A stretch of DNA of 64,000 bases from Clostridium isatidis (GCF_002285495.1 NZ_CP016786.1:1750001-1814000); one strand, 5' to 3'; counted from the first letter of the stretch, positions 1 through 8,392 are shown. Notes: a model not told the origin generated them from the sequence alone. Translations and numbers: made by a program.

Positions 1-327
1 TGGATACCTACCAAGCCATATATTATCCATAACATTTCTTTGGAGTACTTGGTTTAATTCTTGATGCACCATGGCAACACCATTATCCATGGCTTGTTTT
101 GGATTTGAAAACTTTACTTTTTTTCCTTCAATATAAATTTCTCCAGCATCTTCAATATAAACTCCAAACAGACATTTCATTAAAGTAGATTTGCCTGCTC
201 CATTTTCCCCCATTAAAGCATGTACAGTACCTGGTTTTACTTTTAATTGAACATTATCTAATGCTTTAACTCCTGGAAACTCTTTACTTATACCTATCAT
301 TTCTAGAACATATTTATTGTCTGCCAT
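1..327 (-). CDS. mglA: Galactose/methyl galactoside ABC importer ATPase MglA, N-terminal part
   Basis: Cytoplasmic ATPase energising sugar uptake through an MglABC-type importer. Only the first 109 codons lie in the window and the frame is open at the left edge, so the gene is cut by the window boundary. The visible part begins MADNKYVLEMIGISKEFPG and carries the Walker A motif GENGAGKST followed by LMKCLFG, then a Q-loop region (AMVHQELNQV), as in the first ATPase domain of duplicated sugar ABC proteins. It lies 78 bases downstream of mglB on the same strand, with a strong hairpin between. A related ribose or xylose ATPase would look alike over this stretch; the mglB neighbour decides the name. 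Confidence 0.88.
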   Translation of the reverse strand, partial: MADNKYVLEMIGISKEFPGVKALDNVQLKVKPGTVHALMGENGAGKSTLMKCLFGVYIEDAGEIYIEGKKVKFSNPKQAMDNGVAMVHQELNQVLQRNVMDNIWLGRYP

Positions 328-360
328 ACTTATTTCACCACTTTTCTATTATTTATTAAA

Positions 361-386
361 CTGCATAGTGGTAAACCACTATGCAG
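361..386 (-). promoter_or_regulatory. Intergenic hairpin between mglB and mglA
   Basis: Two perfect 12-base arms (CTGCATAGTGGT and its complement) separated by two bases. No T-tract follows on the transcribed strand, so it is not a clear terminator. Hairpins at this position in binding-protein-dependent importers commonly protect the binding-protein mRNA from 3' decay and lower expression of the ATPase; that role here is inferred. Confidence 0.7.
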
Positions 387-405
387 TCTATATTAAGATT
401 TTTTA

Positions 406-1446
406 CTATTTTAAATATGGTTGATAAGGAATACGGATAGCAACTCCTGTATCATCAAACTTGTAAGAAGTACCTTCAGTTGCACCTTTTCCAGCAGCTA
501 AGTTTAATCCAGTTTCATATAATGCCTTAGCCATACCTTCAGCATCTTGAAGAACTGATCCTAACATATATCCCTTAGCTATATATTCTTGAGCAGCTGT
601 TGTAGCATCAACTCCAACAACTATAATAGATTTTTCGCCAGAGTCAGTATTATATCCTTGTGCTTGTAAAGCTGCAATAGCTCCTAATGCCATACCATCA
701 TTGTTAGCAATAACTGCTTCTATCTTATCTCCATGGTTTGATAACCAAGCTTCCATAGCATTTTGTGCTAATGCTTGATCCCAGTTACATACTTGTTTAG
801 CTAATTCTTCAACTTGCATTCCCTTATCCTTTAGAGTTGAAACTGAATATTCAGTTCTAGCAACTGCTTCTGGATTATCAGGTTCACCTTGTAACATTAC
901 ATATTGAAGAACTCCATCTCCATTTTTATCAATTTTATCTTTGTTAGCTTCCCATTCAGCTGCTATAATGTCACCTTGCATTATTCCAGCTTCTATAGCA
1001 TTTGTTCCAACAAAAATAGCCTTTTCATAAGACTTAACTACTTCTGCAGCTGGTTCTCTGTTAAATAAAACAACTGGTTTTTCAGCTGCCTTTATTTTAT
1101 CAAGAACAGTTTGTCCAGCTCCTGTATCAACTAAGTTAACTAATAATAAATCATAATCTTTTTGTAATGCAGTATCTATAGTATCATTTTGTGTAGCTTG
1201 GTCACCTTTTCCATCAAAGAATTCAAATTCAACCTTGCCACTATTTTCATCTTGTATCTTTTGTAATGCTTGACGAACAGTTGAAATATAAGTATCATCA
1301 AATTTATATAGGAATACACCTACTTTTACTGTATCGTCTGATCCAGCATTTTCTCCTCCTGTTGTTTTTCCGCCACAGCCTACTAATGTAGCTGCAACCA
1401 TAACAGTGGCTAAAGCCATAGCTAATAATTTTTTAACCTTTTTCAT
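406..1446 (-). CDS. mglB: Galactose-binding lipoprotein MglB
   Basis: Extracytoplasmic substrate-binding lipoprotein of the galactose/methyl galactoside importer, 346 aa. The start is placed at the ATG at 1446 because it follows a GGTGGGAG ribosome binding site and opens a lipoprotein signal peptide (MKKVKKLLAMA..., lipobox LVGC); the reading frame extends 30 codons upstream but without a signal peptide. The mature part has the periplasmic-binding-protein type 1 fold: VKVGVFLYKFDDTYIS, the sugar-contacting FNREP segment, and NNDGMALGAIAALQ. It is transcribed toward mglA. A perfect cre-type site lies 37-52 bases upstream, implying catabolite control. Confidence 0.93.
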   Translation of the reverse strand: MKKVKKLLAMALATVMVAATLVGCGGKTTGGENAGSDDTVKVGVFLYKFDDTYISTVRQALQKIQDENSGKVEFEFFDGKGDQATQNDTIDTALQKDYDLLLVNLVDTGAGQTVLDKIKAAEKPVVLFNREPAAEVVKSYEKAIFVGTNAIEAGIMQGDIIAAEWEANKDKIDKNGDGVLQYVMLQGEPDNPEAVARTEYSVSTLKDKGMQVEELAKQVCNWDQALAQNAMEAWLSNHGDKIEAVIANNDGMALGAIAALQAQGYNTDSGEKSIIVVGVDATTAAQEYIAKGYMLGSVLQDAEGMAKALYETGLNLAAGKGATEGTSYKFDDTGVAIRIPYQPYLK

Positions 1447-1482
1447 ACTAAACTCCCACCTTTTATTAAACTTTTTAGTTTT

Positions 1483-1498
1483 ATGATTTCGTTTACAT
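1483..1498 (-). promoter_or_regulatory. cre-type CcpA operator upstream of mglB
   Basis: Read on the mglB strand the site is ATGTAAACGAAATCAT, which fits every position of the cre consensus WTGNAANCGNWNNCWW. It sits directly downstream of a TATAAT at 1504-1509, so CcpA binding would overlap the transcription start. The match is seen; binding is inferred. Confidence 0.65.
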
Positions 1499-1699
1499 TT
1501 ATAATTATAAAGTTTTTCAAAAATAACTCCATACAAAAAACTTAACTAAATTATCAAAATTCTTTGATTTTTCAGAATATATTTTTTAAGAATAATTTGT
1601 TAAATTTGTGAAGATAATTTTAAAATAAAATAGTAATTTATAACATAAAATAATTAAATATGATATAATTATTCCAAACCTACGAAAGGAGTTGTTCTT

Positions 1700-2269
1700 A
1701 TGAAAAAAGGATTAAAAACTTTACTAATAATAATAGCTGTAATTCTTGTTATAACTCTTCCTATTATATCTAGTTATAACAATTTAGTATCCTTAGAACA
1801 AAAGGTTGATCAATCAGCATCAAATATTGATACTAATCTTCAAAGAAGATCTGATTTAATACCTAATTTAGTTAATACAGTAAAGGGATATGCAGCTCAT
1901 GAAGAAGAAATTTTCACAGATATCGCTGAAGCTAGAAGTAAGTTAGCAGGTGCAACAAATGTATCTGAACAAGCAGATGCTGATTCAGAATTAAGCAATG
2001 CATTATCAAGACTATTAGTTGTTGTAGAAAAATATCCAGATTTAAAGGCTAATGAAAACTTTATTGCCTTATCAGATGAACTTGCAGGCACAGAAAATAG
2101 AATTGCTATTGCAAGACAGGACTACAATAAAATAGCAACAGAATACAATACTAAAAGAAGAAAATTCCCTACTACTATAATAGCTTCAATTTTTAACTTC
2201 GAAGAAAAGCCCCTTTATAAAGCTGATCAAGGCGCTACCGAAGTTCCAAAAGTAGATTTTGCTGATTAA
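1700..2269 (+). CDS. LemA family protein
   Basis: Membrane-anchored protein of the LemA family, 189 aa, of unknown biochemical role. One N-terminal membrane helix (residues about 5-25, LLIIIAVILVITLPI) is followed by the family signature region with NLVSLEQKVDQSASNID, RRSDLIPNLVNTVKGYAAHE and EAR..L, a long helical bundle expected outside the membrane. The start has an AAAGGAG site nine bases upstream. It ends 12 bases before the TPM-domain gene; LemA and TPM proteins are often paired, which suggests a shared envelope function. Confidence 0.92.
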   Translation: MKKGLKTLLIIIAVILVITLPIISSYNNLVSLEQKVDQSASNIDTNLQRRSDLIPNLVNTVKGYAAHEEEIFTDIAEARSKLAGATNVSEQADADSELSNALSRLLVVVEKYPDLKANENFIALSDELAGTENRIAIARQDYNKIATEYNTKRRKFPTTIIASIFNFEEKPLYKADQGATEVPKVDFAD

Positions 2270-2281
2270 AGATGATTTAAT

Positions 2282-3115
2282 ATGAAAAGATTTATTTCAA
2301 ACATTTATAAATTTATTTTATTTGTTTTCTTGGGGGTATTTTCTTTAACTAACATTGTTCATGCTGATACTACTTTTCCAGAACCTACAAATTATAAATA
2401 TGTTAATGATTATGTAAATTTACTTACTATAGATGAAAAAGAACGAATAGTATCTATTGGAAAGGAATTAGAAGATAAGACTGGAGCTCAAGCTACTATT
2501 GTTATTATAAACTCTTTAGATGATGTTCCAATAGAAGATTATGCTAATAAGTTATTTAGATCCTGGGGAATTGGCAAAGCTGATGAAGATAATGGACTAT
2601 TAATTTTATTAGCCATTGAAGATAGAAGCTGGAGAGTTGAAGTTGGCCGCGGCCTTGAAGGCGCCATTACTGATGCAGGCAGCGGAAGAATAATGCGTAA
2701 CTTAGCAGTACCGGAATTTCAAAATGATGACTATGGTACTGGTCTATTAAATAGTTATAGTGCTTTATGTGATTTAATAGCAAAAGAATATTCAGTCACC
2801 CTAGAAAAATCCTTAAATATTGATTTATCAGGTATTGAAGATGAGGATTATGAAGATCTTGAGGCTGGTGATATGATACCTATAGTTATAGTCGGAATTC
2901 TAGTAATGCTTGATATATTCTTTAATAGAGGACGCATTATATCAGCAATATTAAGAGCTATGTTTTGGTCTTCAGGACGTGGACCAAGAGGAGGCGGTTA
3001 CGGAGGTGGCGGCTATGGCGGTTTCAGTGGCGGCTCCCACGGAGGCGGTGGTGGCGGCTTCGGCGGCTTTGGCGGCGGATCTTCTGGTGGAGGAGGATCT
3101 AGTGGAAAATGGTGA
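2282..3115 (+). CDS. TPM-domain (YgcG-like) membrane protein with Gly-rich tail
   Basis: A 277-aa envelope protein with a signal peptide (residues 1-28, ending VHA), then a TPM domain (about 35-165: YVNDYVNLLT, TGAQATIVIINS, RSWGIGKADEDNGLLILLAIEDRSWRVEVGRGLEG is the family core), a membrane helix near 198-215 (IPIVIVGILVMLDIF) and a C-terminal tail after residue 235 that is almost only Gly, Ser, Phe and Tyr. TPM domains are implicated in photosystem repair in plants and envelope maintenance in bacteria; the substrate here is unknown. Cotranscribed with lemA and followed by a terminator. Confidence 0.9.
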   Translation: MKRFISNIYKFILFVFLGVFSLTNIVHADTTFPEPTNYKYVNDYVNLLTIDEKERIVSIGKELEDKTGAQATIVIINSLDDVPIEDYANKLFRSWGIGKADEDNGLLILLAIEDRSWRVEVGRGLEGAITDAGSGRIMRNLAVPEFQNDDYGTGLLNSYSALCDLIAKEYSVTLEKSLNIDLSGIEDEDYEDLEAGDMIPIVIVGILVMLDIFFNRGRIISAILRAMFWSSGRGPRGGGYGGGGYGGFSGGSHGGGGGGFGGFGGGSSGGGGSSGKW

Positions 3116-3200
3116 TACCATTTTCCACAGTTCACAATGCATAATGTTCAATTACGGTAAGTTTTCAGACGAGCTGAAAATCTTAAATAATAATAAAATA

Positions 3201-3231
3201 AAAGCAGTTTCTTTTATGAAACTGCTTTTTC
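3201..3231 (+). terminator. Terminator of the lemA-TPM operon
   Basis: Stem AAAGCAGTTTC / GAAACTGCTTT with a six-base loop and a following T-run (TTTTTCTATA), 85 bases after the TPM gene. Confidence 0.85.
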
Positions 3232-3314
3232 TATATATAAATTTAATTTATTGCTAATATATCTGCTTTATTCTCAAATATTTTTTACAAATTCAAAAGA
3301 CTTTAGCTCTAATT

Positions 3315-3356
3315 GCCTTTGGTTTGCTTCTAAAGAAAAAGAAGCAAACTAAAGGC
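3315..3356 (-). terminator. Hairpin overlapping the 3' end of the ZIP gene
   Basis: Sixteen-base arms with one mismatch (GCCTTTGGTTTGCTTC against GAAGCAAACTAAAGGC) and a ten-base loop. The arm nearer the gene encodes its last residues and the stop codon lies at the edge of the loop. The downstream strand is only moderately T-rich, so terminator or 3' stabiliser are both possible. Confidence 0.6.
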
Positions 3357-4154
3357 CATAACCATCATTCCCCCGATCAACCCATAGATTGATAAATGAT
3401 GTTCTCCATATTCTTTTGCTGCTGGTAATAATTCATCAAAGGATATAAAAACCATTATTCCTGCTACTAGAGCAAAGATTATTCCAGAAGTTAGATCTGT
3501 GAAGAAATTTCTTAGAAATAGGTATCCTACTAATGCTCCAATTGGTTCTGACATTCCTGATAAAAAGGAATAAATAAAAGCTTTTTTCTTATCTCCTGTT
3601 GCATAATAAATTGGAACTGATACTGATATTCCTTCTGGTATGTTATGGATTGCAATTGCCACTGCAATTGGTATTGCTACATTAAAATCTGTTAAAGCTG
3701 AAACAAAAGTAGCAAGTCCCTCTGGGAAGTTATGTATTCCTATTGCAAGAGCTGTTAATACTCCAGTTCTCATTAATTTTTTTGATTCTTTTTCTTTTCT
3801 AATCCTCTTACATTCTTCAGTGCTACAATCATTTAGTACTTCCTTAATCTCATGAGGATTTTCTTCACTAGGTACAAGCTTATCTATTAAGGCAATTAAA
3901 AACATTCCTGCAAAAAATGCTATTACTGTTATATAACTTCCTTTTTTTACTCCTAATGCATTTACTAATGAAGTTTTAGCATCAGCAAATAATTCTACCA
4001 TAGATACATATATCATAACGCCAGCTGATAATCCTAAACTGACGGATAAAAATTTCTTATTTGTAGTTTTAGCTACTAAGGCAATTAAACTTCCTATTCC
4101 TGTTGCAAGTCCTGCAAATAAAGTTATTAAAAATGCTACAAATAAATTATTCAT
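3330..4154 (-). CDS. zupT: ZIP family zinc/divalent metal transporter
   Basis: Inner-membrane metal importer of the ZIP family, 274 aa, eight predicted helices. Helix IV and V carry the metal-site signatures HNFPEGLATF and HNIPEGISVSVPI, the hallmark of ZupT-type ZIPs; GMSEPIGALVGYLFL follows. A charged cytoplasmic loop (about residues 95-130, with CSTEECKRIRKEKESKK) separates helices III and IV. The start has an AGGAGGG site. It is apparently monocistronic and ends in a hairpin that overlaps its own stop codon. A second ZIP protein of a different subtype lies at 36293-37120. Confidence 0.92.
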   Translation of the reverse strand: MNNLFVAFLITLFAGLATGIGSLIALVAKTTNKKFLSVSLGLSAGVMIYVSMVELFADAKTSLVNALGVKKGSYITVIAFFAGMFLIALIDKLVPSEENPHEIKEVLNDCSTEECKRIRKEKESKKLMRTGVLTALAIGIHNFPEGLATFVSALTDFNVAIPIAVAIAIHNIPEGISVSVPIYYATGDKKKAFIYSFLSGMSEPIGALVGYLFLRNFFTDLTSGIIFALVAGIMVFISFDELLPAAKEYGEHHLSIYGLIGGMMVMAFSLLLFL

Positions 4155-4335
4155 GTTTAATCCCTCCTCTTTTCTTTATTTAAACATCTATATCTTCTAT
4201 CTTTCAATAACTAAAATATATCTAAATACTAATATTTTATTCATTAATAATAATTATTAGTTATTTATATCTTATACTAAATTACATAATTTTTCAATTA
4301 AAAACCTGTTTTCCATTTTACTAAATTATAACCTT

Positions 4336-5094
4336 TCAATTAGATTTAATTTTCTTATGCTTCTTAGAAAAAAACTTAGAGTTATATAAGATTAAGCTTA
4401 TATACCATGCGATAAAATATATTAAAGAAAGGAATTCCAACTTAATAAAATAATCATATCCTGTACCTAAATCTTCTAATATTGTACCTTTTGCTGCAAT
4501 ATTTGAAGTAAAACTAACAAAAAAATAATCTGTTTTATAAATTGAATTTATTATTCCCATGCTTAATCCCATGACTTGAAGAATTAAATAGGCTCTTAAT
4601 AATTCTAATTTGCTTATAAACCACTTATTAATTATAGATAAGTATATCGGTACTATTATTATAGATAGATGAGCCACCATAAAATAATAATATTTTAAAT
4701 ATCTAGAGGACATTGATTTATCCATTGATAATATACTTGATATACCACCTAATACTCCAGCAAATAATAAGAAATTAAATATCTTTTTATTTGGTTTTAT
4801 TAAAATAGCTGCACATAAAACATTACAAATATAACATAAATGTAATGGTAATTTATTGATGGTTAATCCTTTTATTATCCAATTTCCTAAATAAAAAAGA
4901 GAAGTAACTATTATTATAATCCCTGCAAAAAAATATCTTAATCTTCTTTCAAACTTGTTATTTAATCTTATTTTCTTTCTAAAGATAAAAAGTAAAAATA
5001 AAATAACTATTAATAATATTATTGGAAGAAATCTTTCATAATCATTCATTATGTAATTTGGGTTTTCTCTCTCATAAATAATAAATTCTTTCAT
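4336..5094 (-). CDS. YwaF/TIGR02206-type integral membrane protein
   Basis: Polytopic membrane protein of 252 aa with about seven helices, resembling the YwaF/TIGR02206 family; biochemical function unknown. The recognisable core is NKLPLHLCYICNVLCAAIL (helix 3) with the conserved LPLxLC motif, followed by LFAGVLGGISSILS and a YYYFMVAHLSIIIVPIYL helix. The start is set at the ATG at 5094, seven bases after AAAGGAG; the frame stays open 29 codons further upstream but those lie in a terminator-like hairpin region. No terminator is obvious after it. Confidence in the family rests on the LPLHLC segment and topology. Confidence 0.75.
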   Translation of the reverse strand: MKEFIIYERENPNYIMNDYERFLPIILLIVILFLLFIFRKKIRLNNKFERRLRYFFAGIIIIVTSLFYLGNWIIKGLTINKLPLHLCYICNVLCAAILIKPNKKIFNFLLFAGVLGGISSILSMDKSMSSRYLKYYYFMVAHLSIIIVPIYLSIINKWFISKLELLRAYLILQVMGLSMGIINSIYKTDYFFVSFTSNIAAKGTILEDLGTGYDYFIKLEFLSLIYFIAWYISLILYNSKFFSKKHKKIKSN

Positions 5095-5164
5095 AGGCTC
5101 TCCTTTAATATATTTCAACCTTCTTTTAGTCTTTAGTACTATAACAAATTTATGCATAGAGAAA

Positions 5165-5200
5165 ACTGAAAATGCCAGCATAATGATTTTATACTGGCAT
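5165..5200 (-). terminator. Terminator after the glycine-tetrad protein gene
   Basis: Arms ATGCCAG (5172-5178) and CTGGCAT (5194-5200) followed on the transcribed strand by TTTTCAGTTTTCTC, 37 bases after the stop codon. Confidence 0.55.
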
Positions 5201-5236
5201 ATATTATAAATTTATTATTTATAATAATTAAATTGC

Positions 5237-6022
5237 TTATCTTTTTTTCTTATCGTCCTTTTTTTTATCGTCCTTTTTCTTTGGTATTTCACATCTGCCA
5301 GCATTTCTTAGGCACTTAATTATTTCTCTATAAGCTTTCTTATAACCAAGTACGAAGCCTTCTTTAAGTCCTTTTTCATGTCCTTCTGCGAAGCCTTTTT
5401 GTTTTCCTTCTGCAAAGCCCTTGTCACGGCCAACGCATAATCCGTTTGAGTAACCTCTCTTGTATCCAACATCATATCCTTTTTCATAACCTGCTTGGAA
5501 GCCAATCTTGTAGCCTTTTTCATAAGCTGCTTCTGCTAACTTTTCAGCTTTGCTTAGGCCCTTCTTATATCCTTTTTGGAAGCCTTCTTTCACTCCCTTT
5601 TCAAAGCCTAGTTTCTTGCCCTTTTCTAAACCTTTTTCAAAGCCTTTAGTATAACCAATCTTTATACCTTTTTTAAGGCCCTTTTCAAACCATTTTTTGC
5701 AATCAACTATTTTATTTTGTTTTTTATCTTCTTCTTTTTCTTTGCGATCTTTATTAAATTTCTTTTCATAATCTCTTTCAAAGTCTTTTTCAAAATCTTC
5801 TTCGTAGTCATCATTTTCGTCGTCTTCATAGTCATATTCATAGTACTCTTCGTACTTGTCTTCTTGGTCATCTTCATAGTCGTCAAAATAATATGAAGTA
5901 TATTCTACTTCATCTTCTTCATAATCATCATCTTCATAAACTTCTTCATAATCTTCATATTCTTCATAGTCGTTAAATTCAAATTCATAATCGTCATTAG
6001 TAAAACCATATTTTGTTTCCAT
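5237..6022 (-). CDS. Acidic-tail, GX3 tetrad-repeat protein of unknown function
   Basis: A 261-aa soluble protein with three very different parts. Residues 1-90 are almost entirely Asp, Glu, Tyr and Phe (for example YEEYEDYEEVYEDDDYEED). Residues 112-230 have glycine at every fourth position: 11 glycines from 115 to 155, Ala at 159 and 163, then 15 glycines from 170 to 226 after a one-residue phase slip, with Lys/Glu before and Phe/Tyr/Leu after each glycine. The C-terminus is Lys/Asp repeats (KKKDDKKKDDKKKR). The GX3 pattern resembles the deca-GX3 motif of Yae1/Lto1 proteins but is more than twice as long; homology is not claimed. Own RBS (AAGGAG) and own terminator. Confidence 0.85.
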   Translation of the reverse strand: METKYGFTNDDYEFEFNDYEEYEDYEEVYEDDDYEEDEVEYTSYYFDDYEDDQEDKYEEYYEYDYEDDENDDYEEDFEKDFERDYEKKFNKDRKEKEEDKKQNKIVDCKKWFEKGLKKGIKIGYTKGFEKGLEKGKKLGFEKGVKEGFQKGYKKGLSKAEKLAEAAYEKGYKIGFQAGYEKGYDVGYKRGYSNGLCVGRDKGFAEGKQKGFAEGHEKGLKEGFVLGYKKAYREIIKCLRNAGRCEIPKKKDDKKKDDKKKR

Positions 6023-6118
6023 CTTTTTTCTCTCCTTGTTATTATTTTTTATAATACATAGATATGAAGCTAATAATTTATTTGTTAATGATTTTTAAGA
6101 AAATTTGACTGTGTAAGC

Positions 6119-6349
6119 TTATTCATACAATAATGAAACTACCTCTCTTACTAGTTTTTTTACCTTTGATGGTAACTTAGATAATGCCTTCTCCCTTTTC
6201 TCTTCATCCTCAATTTGAGCTATCCTCATAACCTCTTGTTGAACTCCTGGTATGGAATTGAATTCAGAGGCTATTCTATTGAATTTAGCTGCAAAGTTAG
6301 GATCCTGCATCTTAGCCTGTAATTTCATTAATAATTCAATACCATTCAT
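6119..6349 (-). CDS. Small helical protein, unknown function
   Basis: A 76-aa predicted all-helical cytoplasmic protein, start preceded by TTAGGAG. It reads MNGIELLMKLQAKMQDPNF at the N-terminus and has a basic middle (EDEEKREKALSKLPSKVKKLVREVV). No signal peptide or membrane helix. I do not recognise a named family. It has a good ribosome binding site and no competing ORF on the other strand, so it is probably real. It could be transcribed with the upstream CorC-type gene only by reading through that gene's terminator. Confidence 0.7.
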   Translation of the reverse strand: MNGIELLMKLQAKMQDPNFAAKFNRIASEFNSIPGVQQEVMRIAQIEDEEKREKALSKLPSKVKKLVREVVSLLYE

Positions 6350-6447
6350 ATTTTTACTCCTAATCTTACTTTAATTTTATATTATTCATAATTATTTTCT
6401 TTGTTACATAATTCTTTATCAAAGTTTATACATGACTAAGCAAAAAT

Positions 6448-6475
6448 AAAAAGAGCTGTCCTAAGACAGCTCTTT
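6448..6475 (-). terminator. Terminator of the CorC-type transporter gene
   Basis: Arms AAGAGCTGTC / GACAGCTCTT with a CTAA loop and a TTTTTATTTTTG tail on the transcribed strand, directly after the stop codon. Confidence 0.88.
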
Positions 6476-7780
6476 TTATTTGCTTTCTGAATTTAATATT
6501 AATTGAATTTTATCAATTCTTTTATCATCTAATTTTAATAGCTTTAATTTAATATTACCAGATACTACTTCACAATTCTTTGTGTCTGTAGGAATTTCAC
6601 CTAGTTTTTCTATAAAGAAACCTGCGATAGTATCTGCATCTTCTGATTCTAATTCAATATCAAGATAATCATTTAAATCTGATAAACTCATCAACCCACT
6701 GACAATATAATTTTGATCGTCTATTTTTTCAATATCTAAAGAATCATCATACTCATCTAGGATTTCTCCCATAACTTCTTCAATGATGTCTTCCATAGTT
6801 ACTATGCCAGAAAAGCCACCATACTCATCTATTAATATAGCAATATAGGCTTTCTTTTCTTTTAATTTTTTAAATAACTCATCTATACTTTGAGTTTCTA
6901 TAAAGAAACATGGTTCTTTTATTAAATCTCTTATTTTTACATTATCAATACCTTTTTCTATTATACTAGCAAAAAGATCCTTTATGTGTAAAATACCTAT
7001 TATATTATCAATTTCATCCTCATAAATAGGGATTCTAGAAAAATTCTCTTCTAATATTGTATTGATACAATCTTTTAGATTTTCATTAACATCTAATAAA
7101 AAAGTTTCTGTTCTAGGAGTCATAATCATTTTTGCTGTTGTATCATCAAATTCTATGATACCATCAATCATATCTCTTTCAGATTCATTTATCGCACCAT
7201 TTTCTTCTCCTATTTCTATAAGGCTTCTAATTTCTTCCCTTGATATTTGCTCTTCTACTCCCTCATTCTTAAATCCAAAAATCTTCATTATTAGATTAGT
7301 TGAAAAGGATAAAAACCATACAAAGGGTTTTGTAACCTTAGACACAAATAGAATTATTTTTATTGCAAACATTGCTACCTTTTCAGTATTTTGCAATGCT
7401 ATTCTTTTTGGTACTAACTCTCCTAAAACTAGTGTTAAATAGGAAATTATTAAAGTTGTTACTACTAATGCAATATCATCACTATATGGCACATTAAAAT
7501 TATTAAGAAGTTCTGCAAAGCCTACTGAAATTGATGTTGCTGCCGATGCTGAAGCAAAGAATCCAGCAAAGGTTATACCTACTTGTATTGTTGATAAAAG
7601 TTTATTTGGCTCCTTTAGAATATCTCTTAATAATATTGCTTTTTTATTTCCTTCTTCCGCTAAAATGTTTATTTTAGTTTTATTTAAAGATACTATTGCC
7701 ATTTCTGCAGATGCAAAAAATGCATTAACCAATATCAATATAAAAATTAAAATAAAACTACTCTCGGGACTACCTTCCAT
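6476..7780 (-). CDS. CNNM/CBS-domain (HlyC/CorC) membrane transporter
   Basis: A 434-aa protein with the three-part HlyC/CorC layout: an N-terminal CNNM membrane domain with four helices (residues 5-190; SSFILIFILILVNAFFASAEMAIVSLNKTK, LGELVPKRIALQN), a CBS pair (about 205-335; MIMTPRTETFLLD, SRIPIYEDEIDNIIGILHIKDL, YGGFSGIVTMEDIIEEVMGEI) and a C-terminal CorC_HlyC domain (about 350-430). Such proteins are linked to magnesium or sodium efflux; the transported ion is not determined by sequence. Start follows AAAGGAG. Monocistronic with a strong terminator. Confidence 0.9.
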   Translation of the reverse strand: MEGSPESSFILIFILILVNAFFASAEMAIVSLNKTKINILAEEGNKKAILLRDILKEPNKLLSTIQVGITFAGFFASASAATSISVGFAELLNNFNVPYSDDIALVVTTLIISYLTLVLGELVPKRIALQNTEKVAMFAIKIILFVSKVTKPFVWFLSFSTNLIMKIFGFKNEGVEEQISREEIRSLIEIGEENGAINESERDMIDGIIEFDDTTAKMIMTPRTETFLLDVNENLKDCINTILEENFSRIPIYEDEIDNIIGILHIKDLFASIIEKGIDNVKIRDLIKEPCFFIETQSIDELFKKLKEKKAYIAILIDEYGGFSGIVTMEDIIEEVMGEILDEYDDSLDIEKIDDQNYIVSGLMSLSDLNDYLDIELESEDADTIAGFFIEKLGEIPTDTKNCEVVSGNIKLKLLKLDDKRIDKIQLILNSESK

Positions 7781-7935
7781 TAACTCATTCTCCTTTTAAA
7801 TTTATTGCTTATAATTTTATAGTAATTATTATTCTATCATATTTATTTAAATTTTCAATCAAATTTGTCTTTGTTAATAATTATTTAAAAATCCAAAATT
7901 TGAAATTTGCTCCATTTTTAATAATTCATCAAAAT

Positions 7936-7961
7936 AAAAAAAGTGCTTTCGCACTTTTTTT
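7936..7961 (-). terminator. Terminator of the suf operon
   Basis: Arms AAAAAAAGTGC / GCACTTTTTTT with a four-base loop; the sufU stop codon is inside the first arm on the transcribed strand, and a T-rich tail follows. Confidence 0.85.
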
Positions 7962-8388
7962 ATTGCTTCTTAAAGGCTTCTTGAATTGTATGCCATGCAA
8001 GCACTGCGCACTTAACTCTAGCAGGCATGTTTGAAATATTTTGAAGCACCATTGCATCTTCTAATTTTTCTAATTCTTCTTCATCTTTAATTTCTCTTTT
8101 TATCATTCCAATGAAAGTTTCAACTAAGTTTAATGCTTCTTCCTTACTCTTTCCTTTAAGCAAATCTATCATCATTGAAGTTGAAGCTTGAGAAATTGCA
8201 CATCCTTGACCTGAAAAAGCAAGATCTTCTATTATATCTCCATTCAATTTAAGTTCAAGAGTTATTTCATCTCCACAGCTTGGATTATGACCTCTTTCAC
8301 ATATATCTGGATTATCAAGTTTTCTTCTATTATGCTTTGAAGCACTTTGCTCCATTATAAGTTGGGTATATATGTCTTGTAAATCCAT
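7960..8388 (-). CDS. sufU: Fe-S cluster assembly sulfurtransferase/scaffold SufU
   Basis: Zinc-dependent sulfurtransferase that takes persulfide from SufS, last gene of the suf operon, 142 aa. Conserved ligand region: NPSCGDEITLELKLNGD (Cys with adjacent Asp), SGQGCAISQASTSMM (second Cys) and MPARVKCAVLAWHT (third Cys). The 18-residue insertion typical of SufU over IscU (here ELEKLEDAMVLQNI region preceding the last Cys) is present. It starts five bases after sufS with a TGGAGG site. In Gram-positive SUF systems SufU replaces SufE. Confidence 0.95.
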   Translation of the reverse strand: MDLQDIYTQLIMEQSASKHNRRKLDNPDICERGHNPSCGDEITLELKLNGDIIEDLAFSGQGCAISQASTSMMIDLLKGKSKEEALNLVETFIGMIKREIKDEEELEKLEDAMVLQNISNMPARVKCAVLAWHTIQEAFKKQ

Positions 8389-8392
8389 TGTA

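Noticed and set aside
2979..3257. Ala/Val-rich ORF on the + strand over the TPM gene end
   Set aside because: It is the shifted frame of the Gly-rich tail codons (GGC/GGT repeats) and has no ribosome binding site.
5446..5649. ORF opposite the glycine-tetrad protein
   Set aside because: Its composition merely mirrors the repeat on the other strand; no start signal.
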